Below are positions 55,028-62,448 of a stretch of DNA of 64,000 nt, one piece after another; position 1 is the stretch's first letter, and each line of letters opens with the position of its first letter. A model generated the notes under the pieces. That model had not been told where the DNA came from. It worked only from the letters and a program-made list of their open reading frames with translations, and ran no database searches. Source of the stretch: Rheinheimera texasensis DSM 17496 (GTDB lineage Bacteria; Pseudomonadota; Gammaproteobacteria; Enterobacterales; Alteromonadaceae); assembly GCF_000711985.1 (NCBI RefSeq), contig NZ_KL544005.1, positions 1,067,970-1,131,969 on the forward strand, read 5' to 3'. The position numbers and the translations under genes are program-made.

Positions 55028-55588
55028 GTGTCGCAAACGCCAGCAAACCGGCAAGCGCTGCAACAAGCATCAGTCGACCAGTTGGTCGCTATTGTGCAGG
55101 TGTCCGGCGACAGCGCGGCTTTTAACGAATTGTTTGGCCGCTTTGAGCGCAAACTGCGGGCGTTTTTGTTGTATAAATCCAGCGACAGCAAGTTTGAAGT
55201 TGATGATTTAATGCAGGAAACTTACGTTAAAGCTTTTCTGCATATCGGCCAGTATCAGCAGCAGGCCGAGTTCTCCACCTGGCTGTTACGCATTGCCATC
55301 AATGAGTTATTACAGGCCAAACGAGCGCAGGGTATTTTCGCCCGGCTGAAGCAACGTTGGTTTCACAGTGAGCCGGAAGCACAAAGCCATAACGACCAGA
55401 GCGCTGGACAACGTGATGCCGCAACGTTATTGGCACACCTCAGTGATGTACAGCAGCAGGTGTTTGTTTATGCTGAATTTTATGGTTATTCCCAAAGCGA
55501 AATTGCCGAAAAATTGCAGCTGCCGCTTGGCAGTGTTAAGACCTATATGAAACAGGCGCGTGAAGCGCTCGACAGGATAAACTGCTGA
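55028..55588 (+). CDS. ECF-type RNA polymerase sigma factor
   Basis: 186 residues from a GTG start. Region 2 is FNELFGRFERKLRAFLLY...DDLMQETYVKAFLHI, with the EFSTWLLRIAINELL segment next. Region 4 is VFVYAEFYGYSQSEIAEKLQ then LGSVKTYMKQAREAL. All the elements of ECF sigma factors are present. It is cotranscribed with the DUF6249 gene before and a tiny membrane protein after (TGATG overlap). Confidence 0.9.
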   Translation: MSQTPANRQALQQASVDQLVAIVQVSGDSAAFNELFGRFERKLRAFLLYKSSDSKFEVDDLMQETYVKAFLHIGQYQQQAEFSTWLLRIAINELLQAKRAQGIFARLKQRWFHSEPEAQSHNDQSAGQRDAATLLAHLSDVQQQVFVYAEFYGYSQSEIAEKLQLPLGSVKTYMKQAREALDRINC

Positions 55589-55806
55589 TGCTGAAACTCA
55601 AATGGCAACACCGACTACGGCTCTGGCTCTGGCAACACCGCCGCCTGCTGGTGCTGAGCAGTGCAGCACTGCTGGCAGTGACGTTGCTGTTGGCAGCCAA
55701 CGTCTTGGTGCTGGCATTGCCGGCCATTGCCCTGCCACCGCTGAGCGCCGGGCAACTGGCTATCGGCGGTTTCGCCGTGGCGCTGGTGCTAATCCTGGCG
55801 GATTAA
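55588..55806 (+). CDS. Very small membrane protein coupled to the sigma factor
   Basis: 72 residues. A basic N-terminus (WQHRLRLWLWQHRR) leads into two hydrophobic helices, about 20-47 and 53-71. The ATG overlaps the sigma factor stop (TGATG). No family is recognised. Its position suggests a membrane anchor or anti-sigma role, but it has no cytosolic anti-sigma domain, only about 18 residues before the first helix. Confidence 0.55.
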   Translation: MLKLKWQHRLRLWLWQHRRLLVLSSAALLAVTLLLAANVLVLALPAIALPPLSAGQLAIGGFAVALVLILAD

Positions 55807-55923
55807 ACACCGGCAGCAAGGCTGACGCACTGGTACAACCATCACCCAGCGCCGGGAAAAACACTGCGAAAATGCCAATGATGCAGTACCATTTTGTTTT
55901 TACAGCTTTGCTAAGGAATGCCC

Positions 55924-56799
55924 ATGTCGCTGACCCGCTCCTGGCTGCTGGTTTTATCCCTGTTCACCTTGCCAGTCACGGTGTCGGTCCTGGCGCAGCC
56001 TCCAGCACCTTTGGCAATAGAAATCCATCACTACGACGCTGAATCGGCCGACATGCTCAACAGCGGCGGTACTGACCAGTCAGCCGATATTGATACCGTC
56101 CGCCTGCTGTTTAAAGCCATCGCCACACCACTGCAGGTACAGCAGATGCCGATAGCGCGTACCGACCGGATGATGGAACAAGGTCTGCCGGTGTGTTCAC
56201 TAAACCGGGTGAAAAGTGCTGAGCGGGCCAGTAAATATCTGTTTTCACTGCCGGTAAATTTTTATCTGGGTTATCAGCTGTATCAACATGCGGCAGCGGA
56301 AGCTGTACCGCCGGCGCTGCTGAATAAACAAGGCCAAATCCGTAGTTTAAAAGCGCTGTTGCAGCAGTATCCGCGACAGCAAATCGTGGTGCCGAAAGAC
56401 TATTCCTTCGGCGACGCGCTGGATAAAGCCGTGGCAGAACTGCCGGCACGGCAGATCACCGCCATCTCGACTTCGCATTATTACCAGCATTTTGTCGCGA
56501 TGTTTGAAGCCGGCCGCGCTGATTTTATTTTGCTGTACCCGACCGAAATGCAGGCTTATCTGCAGAAAAACACGGCGTTAAAAGTCCGGCAATATCCACT
56601 GGCTCAGGCACCGGCCTATGCCAGCGGCCATCTGATGTGCGCCGATTCGGCACTGACCCGCGCCTTCGTCAAAAAGGTCGATGCAGCGTTAAAACAACTG
56701 TACCGCCAGCAGGCTTTTGTTGAGGCCAACAGCTACACACTGTCAGTGGCTGACCGGCGCAAAATTCAGCAAATCATCCGCCAGCACCAGCAACATTAA
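55924..56799 (+). CDS. Periplasmic solute-binding-like protein
   Basis: 291 residues from the ATG at 55924 (AAGGA about 6 bases upstream). A signal peptide ends at VLAQ. The mature protein has a two-lobe binding pattern resembling family 3 binding proteins (TVRLLFKAIATPLQVQQMPI, VVPKDYSFGDALDKAVAEL, MFEAGRADFILLYPTEMQAY). No transporter genes adjoin it. The ligand is unknown. It ends 17 bases before the convergent DUF4256 gene. Confidence 0.7.
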   Translation: MSLTRSWLLVLSLFTLPVTVSVLAQPPAPLAIEIHHYDAESADMLNSGGTDQSADIDTVRLLFKAIATPLQVQQMPIARTDRMMEQGLPVCSLNRVKSAERASKYLFSLPVNFYLGYQLYQHAAAEAVPPALLNKQGQIRSLKALLQQYPRQQIVVPKDYSFGDALDKAVAELPARQITAISTSHYYQHFVAMFEAGRADFILLYPTEMQAYLQKNTALKVRQYPLAQAPAYASGHLMCADSALTRAFVKKVDAALKQLYRQQAFVEANSYTLSVADRRKIQQIIRQHQQH

Positions 56800-56816
56800 G
56801 CCGCCGATTGCCGGTT

Positions 56817-57365
56817 TCAGACCCGCACGACACCGCGAAACCCACGTGCGGCATAATAAGAATCGGCGCCGTTGTGGTAAACAAACACCTGGTCATAACG
56901 CCGGTCGCCAAACAGCGCCCCGCCTAAATTGCGGATAGCAGCTGGTGTGGCGAGCCAGCTCGAGGTTTTTTGATCCACCGCCTTGATACTTTGCAATAAG
57001 CGGTATTGCTGTTCGTTTAATAGTTCAATACCGATCGCCTGCGCCATTTCATCGACACAACCGGCCGGTTTATTGGCTTTGCGACCGTCCAGTGCCTTGC
57101 GGTCAAAACACAAACTGCGCCGGCCGACCGGGCTTTCGGCCGAAAAATCACAAAATAACAATTCGCCGCTGTCGGCGTCCAGCGCCAGCAAATCGGGTTC
57201 ACCGCCGCTGGCTTCCATCGCCGCCAACACTTCGAGTGTGGCCGGCGCGGCTTGCAGGCGTTCGAGCACCTGCTGCCAGCTCAGACCCGGATGTCGGTAT
57301 GGCTGCAGTGCAAAACGCTGTTGCAGGATTTGCAGCTGGGCTGCATACGGATTCGGCTCCATCAT
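56817..57365 (-). CDS. DUF4256 domain protein
   Basis: 182 residues matching DUF4256 throughout: LLALDADSGELLFCDFSAESP, GRRSLCFDRKALDGRK, SSWLATPAAIRNLGGALFGDRRYDQVF and HNGADSYYAARGFRG. Soluble, cytoplasmic. Function unknown. It starts with the stop of the AraC regulator gene (one-base overlap), so it may be co-expressed with it. Confidence 0.85.
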   Translation of the reverse strand: MMEPNPYAAQLQILQQRFALQPYRHPGLSWQQVLERLQAAPATLEVLAAMEASGGEPDLLALDADSGELLFCDFSAESPVGRRSLCFDRKALDGRKANKPAGCVDEMAQAIGIELLNEQQYRLLQSIKAVDQKTSSWLATPAAIRNLGGALFGDRRYDQVFVYHNGADSYYAARGFRGVVRV

Positions 57366-58201
57366 TACTCTCCTTTGCTAAATTGCCCCGGGGGCTGATG
57401 CAAACTTGCCCACACTTTGGGTGTAGTGCCAAAACACTGTTTAAAATGCCGGTGCAGGTGGCTCTGGTCGGTAAAGCCGCAGCTGTAGGCCACCTGCACC
57501 AGCGGCAAACCGCGTTCTATCAGGGTTTTGGCTTTCTGCAGCCGTTTCAGGATCACGTAGCGATAAGGCGTAGTGCCATACAATGCCCTGAAATCGCGGG
57601 TGATTTGCCACTTACTGTATTGGGCAATAAGCGCCAGCTCATCCAGGGTGATCTCAGCAGGCATGTCGGAATTAATGGTAATAATATCGTCGATATATTC
57701 CCGCACCCGGTTCATTGCCTGGTAGTTGACGCTTGTGTGCCGGCTGCTGTTGTTGGTGTTTTGCTGTAAACAGCGCGCAAAGGAATAAATCAGCTCCTGC
57801 TGCTCTAAAGTCTCCAGCGGCCGGTCAAACTCCGCTAACAAGGCGCCGGCGATACGGACAAACTGCGGATCTTTGGTCACGCCGCTGGGTAAAAACGGTA
57901 AACTGGCACCTTGCAACACTTGCTGCACCTCGACCGGATTGATAGTGATGGCGCGGTAGGCAAACGGGCTGTCAGTGCCGGCCTGGCCATCATGCAGTTC
58001 ATCCGGGTGCAGGATCACCACCTCACCGGGCAATGAATGTCGCAGCTGCCCGCGATAATGAAAACTTTGCACGCCGGCTGTGGTTAAGGCCAGGGTATAA
58101 GTGTCATGACGATGCGGCGCATAAGCCAGACCACTGAAACAAGCTTCGAATCGCTCAGTCTCCCCGGCGGCGCGTTTGACCCATCCCTGGTTTTTTCTCA
58201 T
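57365..58201 (-). CDS. AraC family transcriptional regulator
   Basis: 278 residues from an ATG with AGGAG 11 bases upstream. The N-terminal cupin domain has APHRHDTYTLALTT and HPDELHDGQ. The C-terminal double helix-turn-helix has YSKWQITRDFRALYGTTPYRY and VAYSCGFTDQSHLHRHFKQCFG. Regulates unknown genes, perhaps the DUF4256 gene just downstream. It is divergent from the gamma-glutamyltransferase gene. Confidence 0.9.
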   Translation of the reverse strand: MRKNQGWVKRAAGETERFEACFSGLAYAPHRHDTYTLALTTAGVQSFHYRGQLRHSLPGEVVILHPDELHDGQAGTDSPFAYRAITINPVEVQQVLQGASLPFLPSGVTKDPQFVRIAGALLAEFDRPLETLEQQELIYSFARCLQQNTNNSSRHTSVNYQAMNRVREYIDDIITINSDMPAEITLDELALIAQYSKWQITRDFRALYGTTPYRYVILKRLQKAKTLIERGLPLVQVAYSCGFTDQSHLHRHFKQCFGTTPKVWASLHQPPGQFSKGE

Positions 58202-58303
58202 CTGGGGTGATACTCCTGAATGTAGGCAGCGCAATATCGTGCAATAACGTGCAGAGTGATGGCTTTACTATATCGCTGAATGTAAACAATTTGGAAATTG
58301 AAC

Positions 58304-60046
58304 ATGCTAAATGGACTCAAACGGTTTTTGCTCTGGACGCTGGCAATTGCAGCTGTGGTCGCCATTGCGGCCATCGTTGCCGGGTTTTCCTTTCGCGCCG
58401 GTTTAGGTACGCCGACCGAACAGTTCCGCGAAAAGGCGGTCTATGCCCCCAACGGCGTGGTCAGCACCAGTCAGCCACTGGCCAGTCAGGCCGGTTTAGC
58501 CGTGTTGCAACGCGGCGGTAATGCGGTAGATGCGGCGGTGACAGCCGCGGCGGTATTAAGTGTGGTCGAGCCTTATATGACTGGCATCGGCGGCGACATG
58601 TTTGCCATGGTCTGGCTGGAAAAAGAGCAGCGGCTGGTCGGCATCAATGGCAGTGGCCATGCCGGCGCTTTAATGACCTTTGACGCCATTGCCAAGCGTG
58701 GACGTATTCCCGGTGAAGGCCCGCTGTCCATTACACTGCCCGGTGCTTTATCCGGCTGGGCCAAATTGCTGGAAGCCCATGGCACTATCACCCTGGCGGA
58801 AGCGCTGGCACAAGCTATCGCACTGGCTGAACAGGGCTTTCCGGTATCCAAAGCCACAGCCAGCGAATGGGCTTTGTTTGAAGGACAAATCAACTGGGAC
58901 CCGGGCGCCCGCGCCACTTTTCTCATCGATGGTAAACGGACGCCCGCAGCCGGCGAATGGTTTACCAACCCGGATTATGCCAACTCGCTGAAACTGATTG
59001 CTGCCAAGGGACCACAAGCGCTGTACGGCGGCGAGCTGGGCGACAAGATTGCCGCCGGTGTTCAGGCGCTGGGCGGCTTTTTAACCGCAGCGGATTTTGC
59101 CAATTACAGCGCGGAATGGGTCGAGCCGATGTCGGTGTCATTTAAAGGCTACCGGTTATGGGAATTACCGCCGAATGGTCAGGGTATTGCAGCCTTAGAA
59201 ATGCTGAAGATCTTAGAGGCTTATGATTTGGCGGCGATGCAACACAACTCCGCCGACTATCTGCACCACTTGATTGAAGCGAAAAAACTGGCCTACGCCG
59301 ATTTGGAACATTTTGTCGGAGACCCGGCTTTTATGCAGATTAAGCCTGAGCAGTTGCTGTCTGACGAAGTGATCGCAAAGCGCCGGGCATATCTTGATGC
59401 CAACAAAGCGCTGCCAAGAGCAGCACCGGAACCGTCGCTGACCACCAGTGATACCACCTATTTAAGTACGGCAGACAAAGACGGCAATATGGTGTCTTTT
59501 ATTAACAGCCTGGCCGGTCCTTTTGGTTCAGGCATTGTGGTGCCGGGCACTGGTTTTGCGCTGCAAAACCGCGGCGTCGGCTTATCGGCGCAAGCGGGAA
59601 GAGCCAATACCGTCGCGCCGGGCAAACGACCTTTTCATACCATTATCCCCGGCTTCGTCACCAAAACCGATGCTCAGGGCAAACAGCAAGCCTGGTTAAG
59701 CTATGGCATTGTCGGCGGGCCGCAGCAACCGCAGGCGCATGTCCAGGTGCTGCTGAATATGCTGTTGTTTAATATGGATATTCAGGAAGCCATCGATGCC
59801 CCAAGGTTCCGGCATTGGGAAGACAACAGAGTGAGTTTTGAACAGGCTATTCCGCAAAGTACCGTCGAACGTTTATATGCCATGGGGCATGCACCGCAAA
59901 ACCCGGTGATGGCCACAGCGCAGGGCTTTTTTCATGGCAACAGCCCTGGCCTTATTTTTGGTGGCGGCCAGGGCGTGATGAAACTGGAAAAAGGTTATGT
60001 CGCAGGTTCAGACTCGAGGCGTGACGGTATCGCCGCGGCGCACTGA
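58304..60046 (+). CDS. Gamma-glutamyltransferase family protein, membrane-anchored
   Basis: 580 residues from an ATG with GGAAA upstream. An uncleaved-looking N-terminal helix (LLWTLAIAAVVAIAAIVAGF) is followed by the Ntn-hydrolase precursor: GGNAVDAAVTAAAVLSVVEP, MTGIGGDMF and a TSDTTYLSTADKDGN segment. The usual TTHYS or TTHFS nucleophile motif is here TTYLS, with Tyr in place of His, so the autoprocessing Thr is retained but its neighbour differs. Substrates are gamma-glutamyl compounds such as glutathione, or acyl groups in cephalosporin-acylase-like relatives. Periplasmic. Confidence 0.85.
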   Translation: MLNGLKRFLLWTLAIAAVVAIAAIVAGFSFRAGLGTPTEQFREKAVYAPNGVVSTSQPLASQAGLAVLQRGGNAVDAAVTAAAVLSVVEPYMTGIGGDMFAMVWLEKEQRLVGINGSGHAGALMTFDAIAKRGRIPGEGPLSITLPGALSGWAKLLEAHGTITLAEALAQAIALAEQGFPVSKATASEWALFEGQINWDPGARATFLIDGKRTPAAGEWFTNPDYANSLKLIAAKGPQALYGGELGDKIAAGVQALGGFLTAADFANYSAEWVEPMSVSFKGYRLWELPPNGQGIAALEMLKILEAYDLAAMQHNSADYLHHLIEAKKLAYADLEHFVGDPAFMQIKPEQLLSDEVIAKRRAYLDANKALPRAAPEPSLTTSDTTYLSTADKDGNMVSFINSLAGPFGSGIVVPGTGFALQNRGVGLSAQAGRANTVAPGKRPFHTIIPGFVTKTDAQGKQQAWLSYGIVGGPQQPQAHVQVLLNMLLFNMDIQEAIDAPRFRHWEDNRVSFEQAIPQSTVERLYAMGHAPQNPVMATAQGFFHGNSPGLIFGGGQGVMKLEKGYVAGSDSRRDGIAAAH

Positions 60047-60074
60047 AATATTGCCGGCGCTGGCAGCCAAAGCG

Positions 60075-61268
60075 TCACAAAGCTTCGGCGCTGCCATCGT
60101 CCTGCAGGCGGAAAAACTGGCCATCGCGGATCAATAATCCCTCACTGCTGCGCGGTGGGATACTGCCGCGGTAATCGCGTGGCTGGCGCACGTTGATGGC
60201 AATCACCTTACCGGCAAACAAACTATGGACCCGCCGCTGTGGTGTGTGGCCCACCACCACAGCGCTGGCGCCAAAGCGTGCCAAAGTCTTTTCCACTTCA
60301 TCTTGCGTTAAATCGGCTTCAAAATAACCACGATACCAGGACGGACCGCTGCGGGTGGATAACAGCAGGTCGTTGGCTTCGGCGTTTTTCTTCGGATAAT
60401 AGGCCGTGCGGTAATGCGCCCGGACTATGGTATTTAAATCTTCCAGCGAATAATTCAGCGTCGCCAATTTGGGATGCAAACCGCCGTGTACAAACAACTG
60501 GCCGTTGATGAGTTCCGCCGTATTTTTACTGGCCAGCCAGCGGCCAAGCAGGCTGTTGTCGCCATATAAATCGGCTTGCTGTTTGCCCAGCACTGTCGCG
60601 ACAAACTGATACTTTTTATCCGCTGCCTGAAAGTTGCCCTGCAGGTTTTTGATTTCGTGGTTCCCCAAAATGTAATGCACAGTGCCACCCTGCGCCCGCG
60701 CCGCCTGTTCCAGCTGATAAATCAGCCACAGCACCTGCGTGGTGGAAGGCCCGCGGTCGGTCATGTCACCAAGCAGCACCAGATGGCCTTTGCCAAAGGT
60801 CCAGTTCAGCTTTGCATCGATGACCCGGTGCGCCTGCAAAAAATCGCGCAGTGTTTTATAGGCGCTTTCAATATCGGAGATCGCCAGAATCGGCTCGTTG
60901 TCCTGATAACGCAGCGGCGGCGGGATAAAACGGCCATCTGGCTCCCGGTCCGGGCTGCTGCCGTTAATGGTCAGGGCAAAATGATTATCTTCCAACGGAA
61001 AACACACCTGCGTTTGTACTGTTGCCGTCAGTGGCACCGTTTGTTGTTCCAGATAAAAGCCGGTTTCGCCATCGCCGCGGATAAAGTTCAGCTGCATCTG
61101 GTCGCCGCTAAAAAACACATGCGGGCCTTCACCGCCGACTTTATAAGCGCGGCGGTCGTCGCCGTAATCAATATCGATACTGAAGAACACCGCAAGGCCC
61201 AGCGCCAAAGCCAGCAGCAACAGGCTGGTGATGCAAAAATGTTTCAGATTGGTCCAGATGAGTTTCAT
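60075..61268 (-). CDS. Membrane-anchored metallophosphoesterase
   Basis: 397 residues from an ATG with GGAA 6 bases upstream. One N-terminal membrane helix (ITSLLLLALALGLAVFFS) precedes a calcineurin-like domain. GDMTDRGP and GNHEI contain metal ligands, and GHTPQRRVHSLF near the end has the last His. Serine/threonine phosphatase-like or nucleotidase. It is the last gene after PadR and HAAS genes on the minus strand. Confidence 0.85.
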   Translation of the reverse strand: MKLIWTNLKHFCITSLLLLALALGLAVFFSIDIDYGDDRRAYKVGGEGPHVFFSGDQMQLNFIRGDGETGFYLEQQTVPLTATVQTQVCFPLEDNHFALTINGSSPDREPDGRFIPPPLRYQDNEPILAISDIESAYKTLRDFLQAHRVIDAKLNWTFGKGHLVLLGDMTDRGPSTTQVLWLIYQLEQAARAQGGTVHYILGNHEIKNLQGNFQAADKKYQFVATVLGKQQADLYGDNSLLGRWLASKNTAELINGQLFVHGGLHPKLATLNYSLEDLNTIVRAHYRTAYYPKKNAEANDLLLSTRSGPSWYRGYFEADLTQDEVEKTLARFGASAVVVGHTPQRRVHSLFAGKVIAINVRQPRDYRGSIPPRSSEGLLIRDGQFFRLQDDGSAEAL

Positions 61269-61293
61269 CGCAAATTCCCTGTGTATCAATCAG

Positions 61294-61863
61294 TCACATA
61301 TGCTGTTTTAACACCAGCAGCACTTTGCGCGTCAGCCAGGCCACCCCTACAGCCAGCAATGTCGCTACCGGCACTATCCACCAGCCCATCACCTCGGGCG
61401 TGGCCATCGGCGGCACTGAAACAAAACCAACCACTATGCTGTCGCCATGCGGTGTCGACCAGACGCCAACCGACTCGGGCAGCAGAAATTTCGCCCCGGC
61501 GATAAACAACAACCCAAACGCCATGCTGAAACCAAACACCGCCATGGCAAAATACAGACTGGCGGTGACGCTTTTTTTCACGCTTTGAATGGCGCGAAAA
61601 CCACGCGGCGGCGGCGCGCCTTCTTCGATGTGGGCGACATACAATGCCGCCAGCTGACGCGCATCACCAAAACCGCGCAAAATTTCTGCCACGTCTGCGG
61701 CTTGACCATTCGCAGCCTGCTGGTCCAGCACATCAAACAAATGGCTTTCAATTTCACGGATCACTTCCTGCGTTTCATGCGGGGCCAGCCGGGACAAATA
61801 ACGACGTAAATCATTGAGATAACCATGGATCATCTCGTTATTGTGCAATTCTGCTGCAGACAT
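61294..61863 (-). CDS. HAAS-domain membrane protein (PadR partner)
   Basis: 189 residues from an ATG with AGGAG 7 bases upstream. The N-terminal HAAS-type domain (about 10-75: LNDLRRYLSRLAPHETQEVI, then EIESHLFDVLD) is typical of DUF1700-like proteins next to PadR regulators. Two or three membrane helices follow (about 100-125, 155-180). One base separates it from the PadR stop. Likely a membrane sensor or transporter-like partner whose level is set by PadR. Confidence 0.75.
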   Translation of the reverse strand: MSAAELHNNEMIHGYLNDLRRYLSRLAPHETQEVIREIESHLFDVLDQQAANGQAADVAEILRGFGDARQLAALYVAHIEEGAPPPRGFRAIQSVKKSVTASLYFAMAVFGFSMAFGLLFIAGAKFLLPESVGVWSTPHGDSIVVGFVSVPPMATPEVMGWWIVPVATLLAVGVAWLTRKVLLVLKQHM

Positions 61864-61864
61864 C

Positions 61865-62245
61865 TCAGACTCCTGTATTCGGTAGCGGTTGCGGGCCCGG
61901 GTTGGCCAACAGCCATTCAATATCGCTGACAGACTGGCGCCAGAGCCGGGTCAGATCGGTCAGCTTTTTGTTGCCAAGGGGGGTTAGCTGGTAGTACTTA
62001 CGCGGTCGGGTCTCGCCTTCCTGTACCCACTGCGCATCGACCAGTTCATCGCGCTTCAGCCGGTCCAGCAGCGGATATAAAGTACCTTCAGTGATCGTCG
62101 TAGAAGGCAAACTTTGCAGCAATTTCAGCAGTTCCAGGCCATATAAAGTGCGCTGCTGCAACGCCGCCAGAATAGCCAGTTCCAGCGTGCCTTTGCGCAG
62201 CTGCACTTCCCACTTTTCCATCAAAGCTTCGGTTGAGTTCATCAT
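61865..62245 (-). CDS. PadR family transcriptional regulator
   Basis: 126 residues with the PadR winged helix: LRKGTLELAILAALQQRTLYG, SSTTITEGTLYPLLDRLKR (written SLPSTTITEGTLYPLLDRL in the protein) and ETRPRKYYQLTPLG. PadR repressors respond to phenolics, drugs or envelope stress. The 27-bp palindrome at 62287-62313, 42 bases upstream of the ATG, is the probable operator. The following gene encodes a HAAS protein. Confidence 0.9.
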   Translation of the reverse strand: MMNSTEALMEKWEVQLRKGTLELAILAALQQRTLYGLELLKLLQSLPSTTITEGTLYPLLDRLKRDELVDAQWVQEGETRPRKYYQLTPLGNKKLTDLTRLWRQSVSDIEWLLANPGPQPLPNTGV

Positions 62246-62286
62246 TCACCTGTATCGGGCCTAGGCATTGGCTCGCTATGTATTAA

Positions 62287-62313
62287 ATTATACCTTGCAA
62301 TACAAGGTATAAT
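62287..62313. promoter_or_regulatory. Perfect 11-bp inverted repeat, PadR operator candidate
   Basis: ATTATACCTTG and CAAGGTATAAT flank CAATA. It also contains TATAAT, so it may coincide with a -10 element. Perfect arms of 11 bp are rare by chance, and the position suits autorepression of padR. Confidence 0.75.
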
Positions 62314-62389
62314 GCTGAGCATAGTGATAGCCAAGATAAAGATCAACAGGATAAAGACGTCAGATGAAAAAATAATCAGTAGGTAAAAA

Positions 62390-62426
62390 GCAAAAAGTCA
62401 GTGACAACAACAAGGCCACTGACTTT
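62390..62426 (-). terminator. Terminator after the DUF2339 gene
   Basis: AAAGTCAGTG (62394-62403) pairs with CACTGACTTT (62417-62426). Read on the minus strand, the stem is followed by TTGCTTTTT-type sequence, so it ends the DUF2339 transcript. Confidence 0.75.
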
Positions 62427-62448
62427 CTATATTGAAAAACATCAGCGC

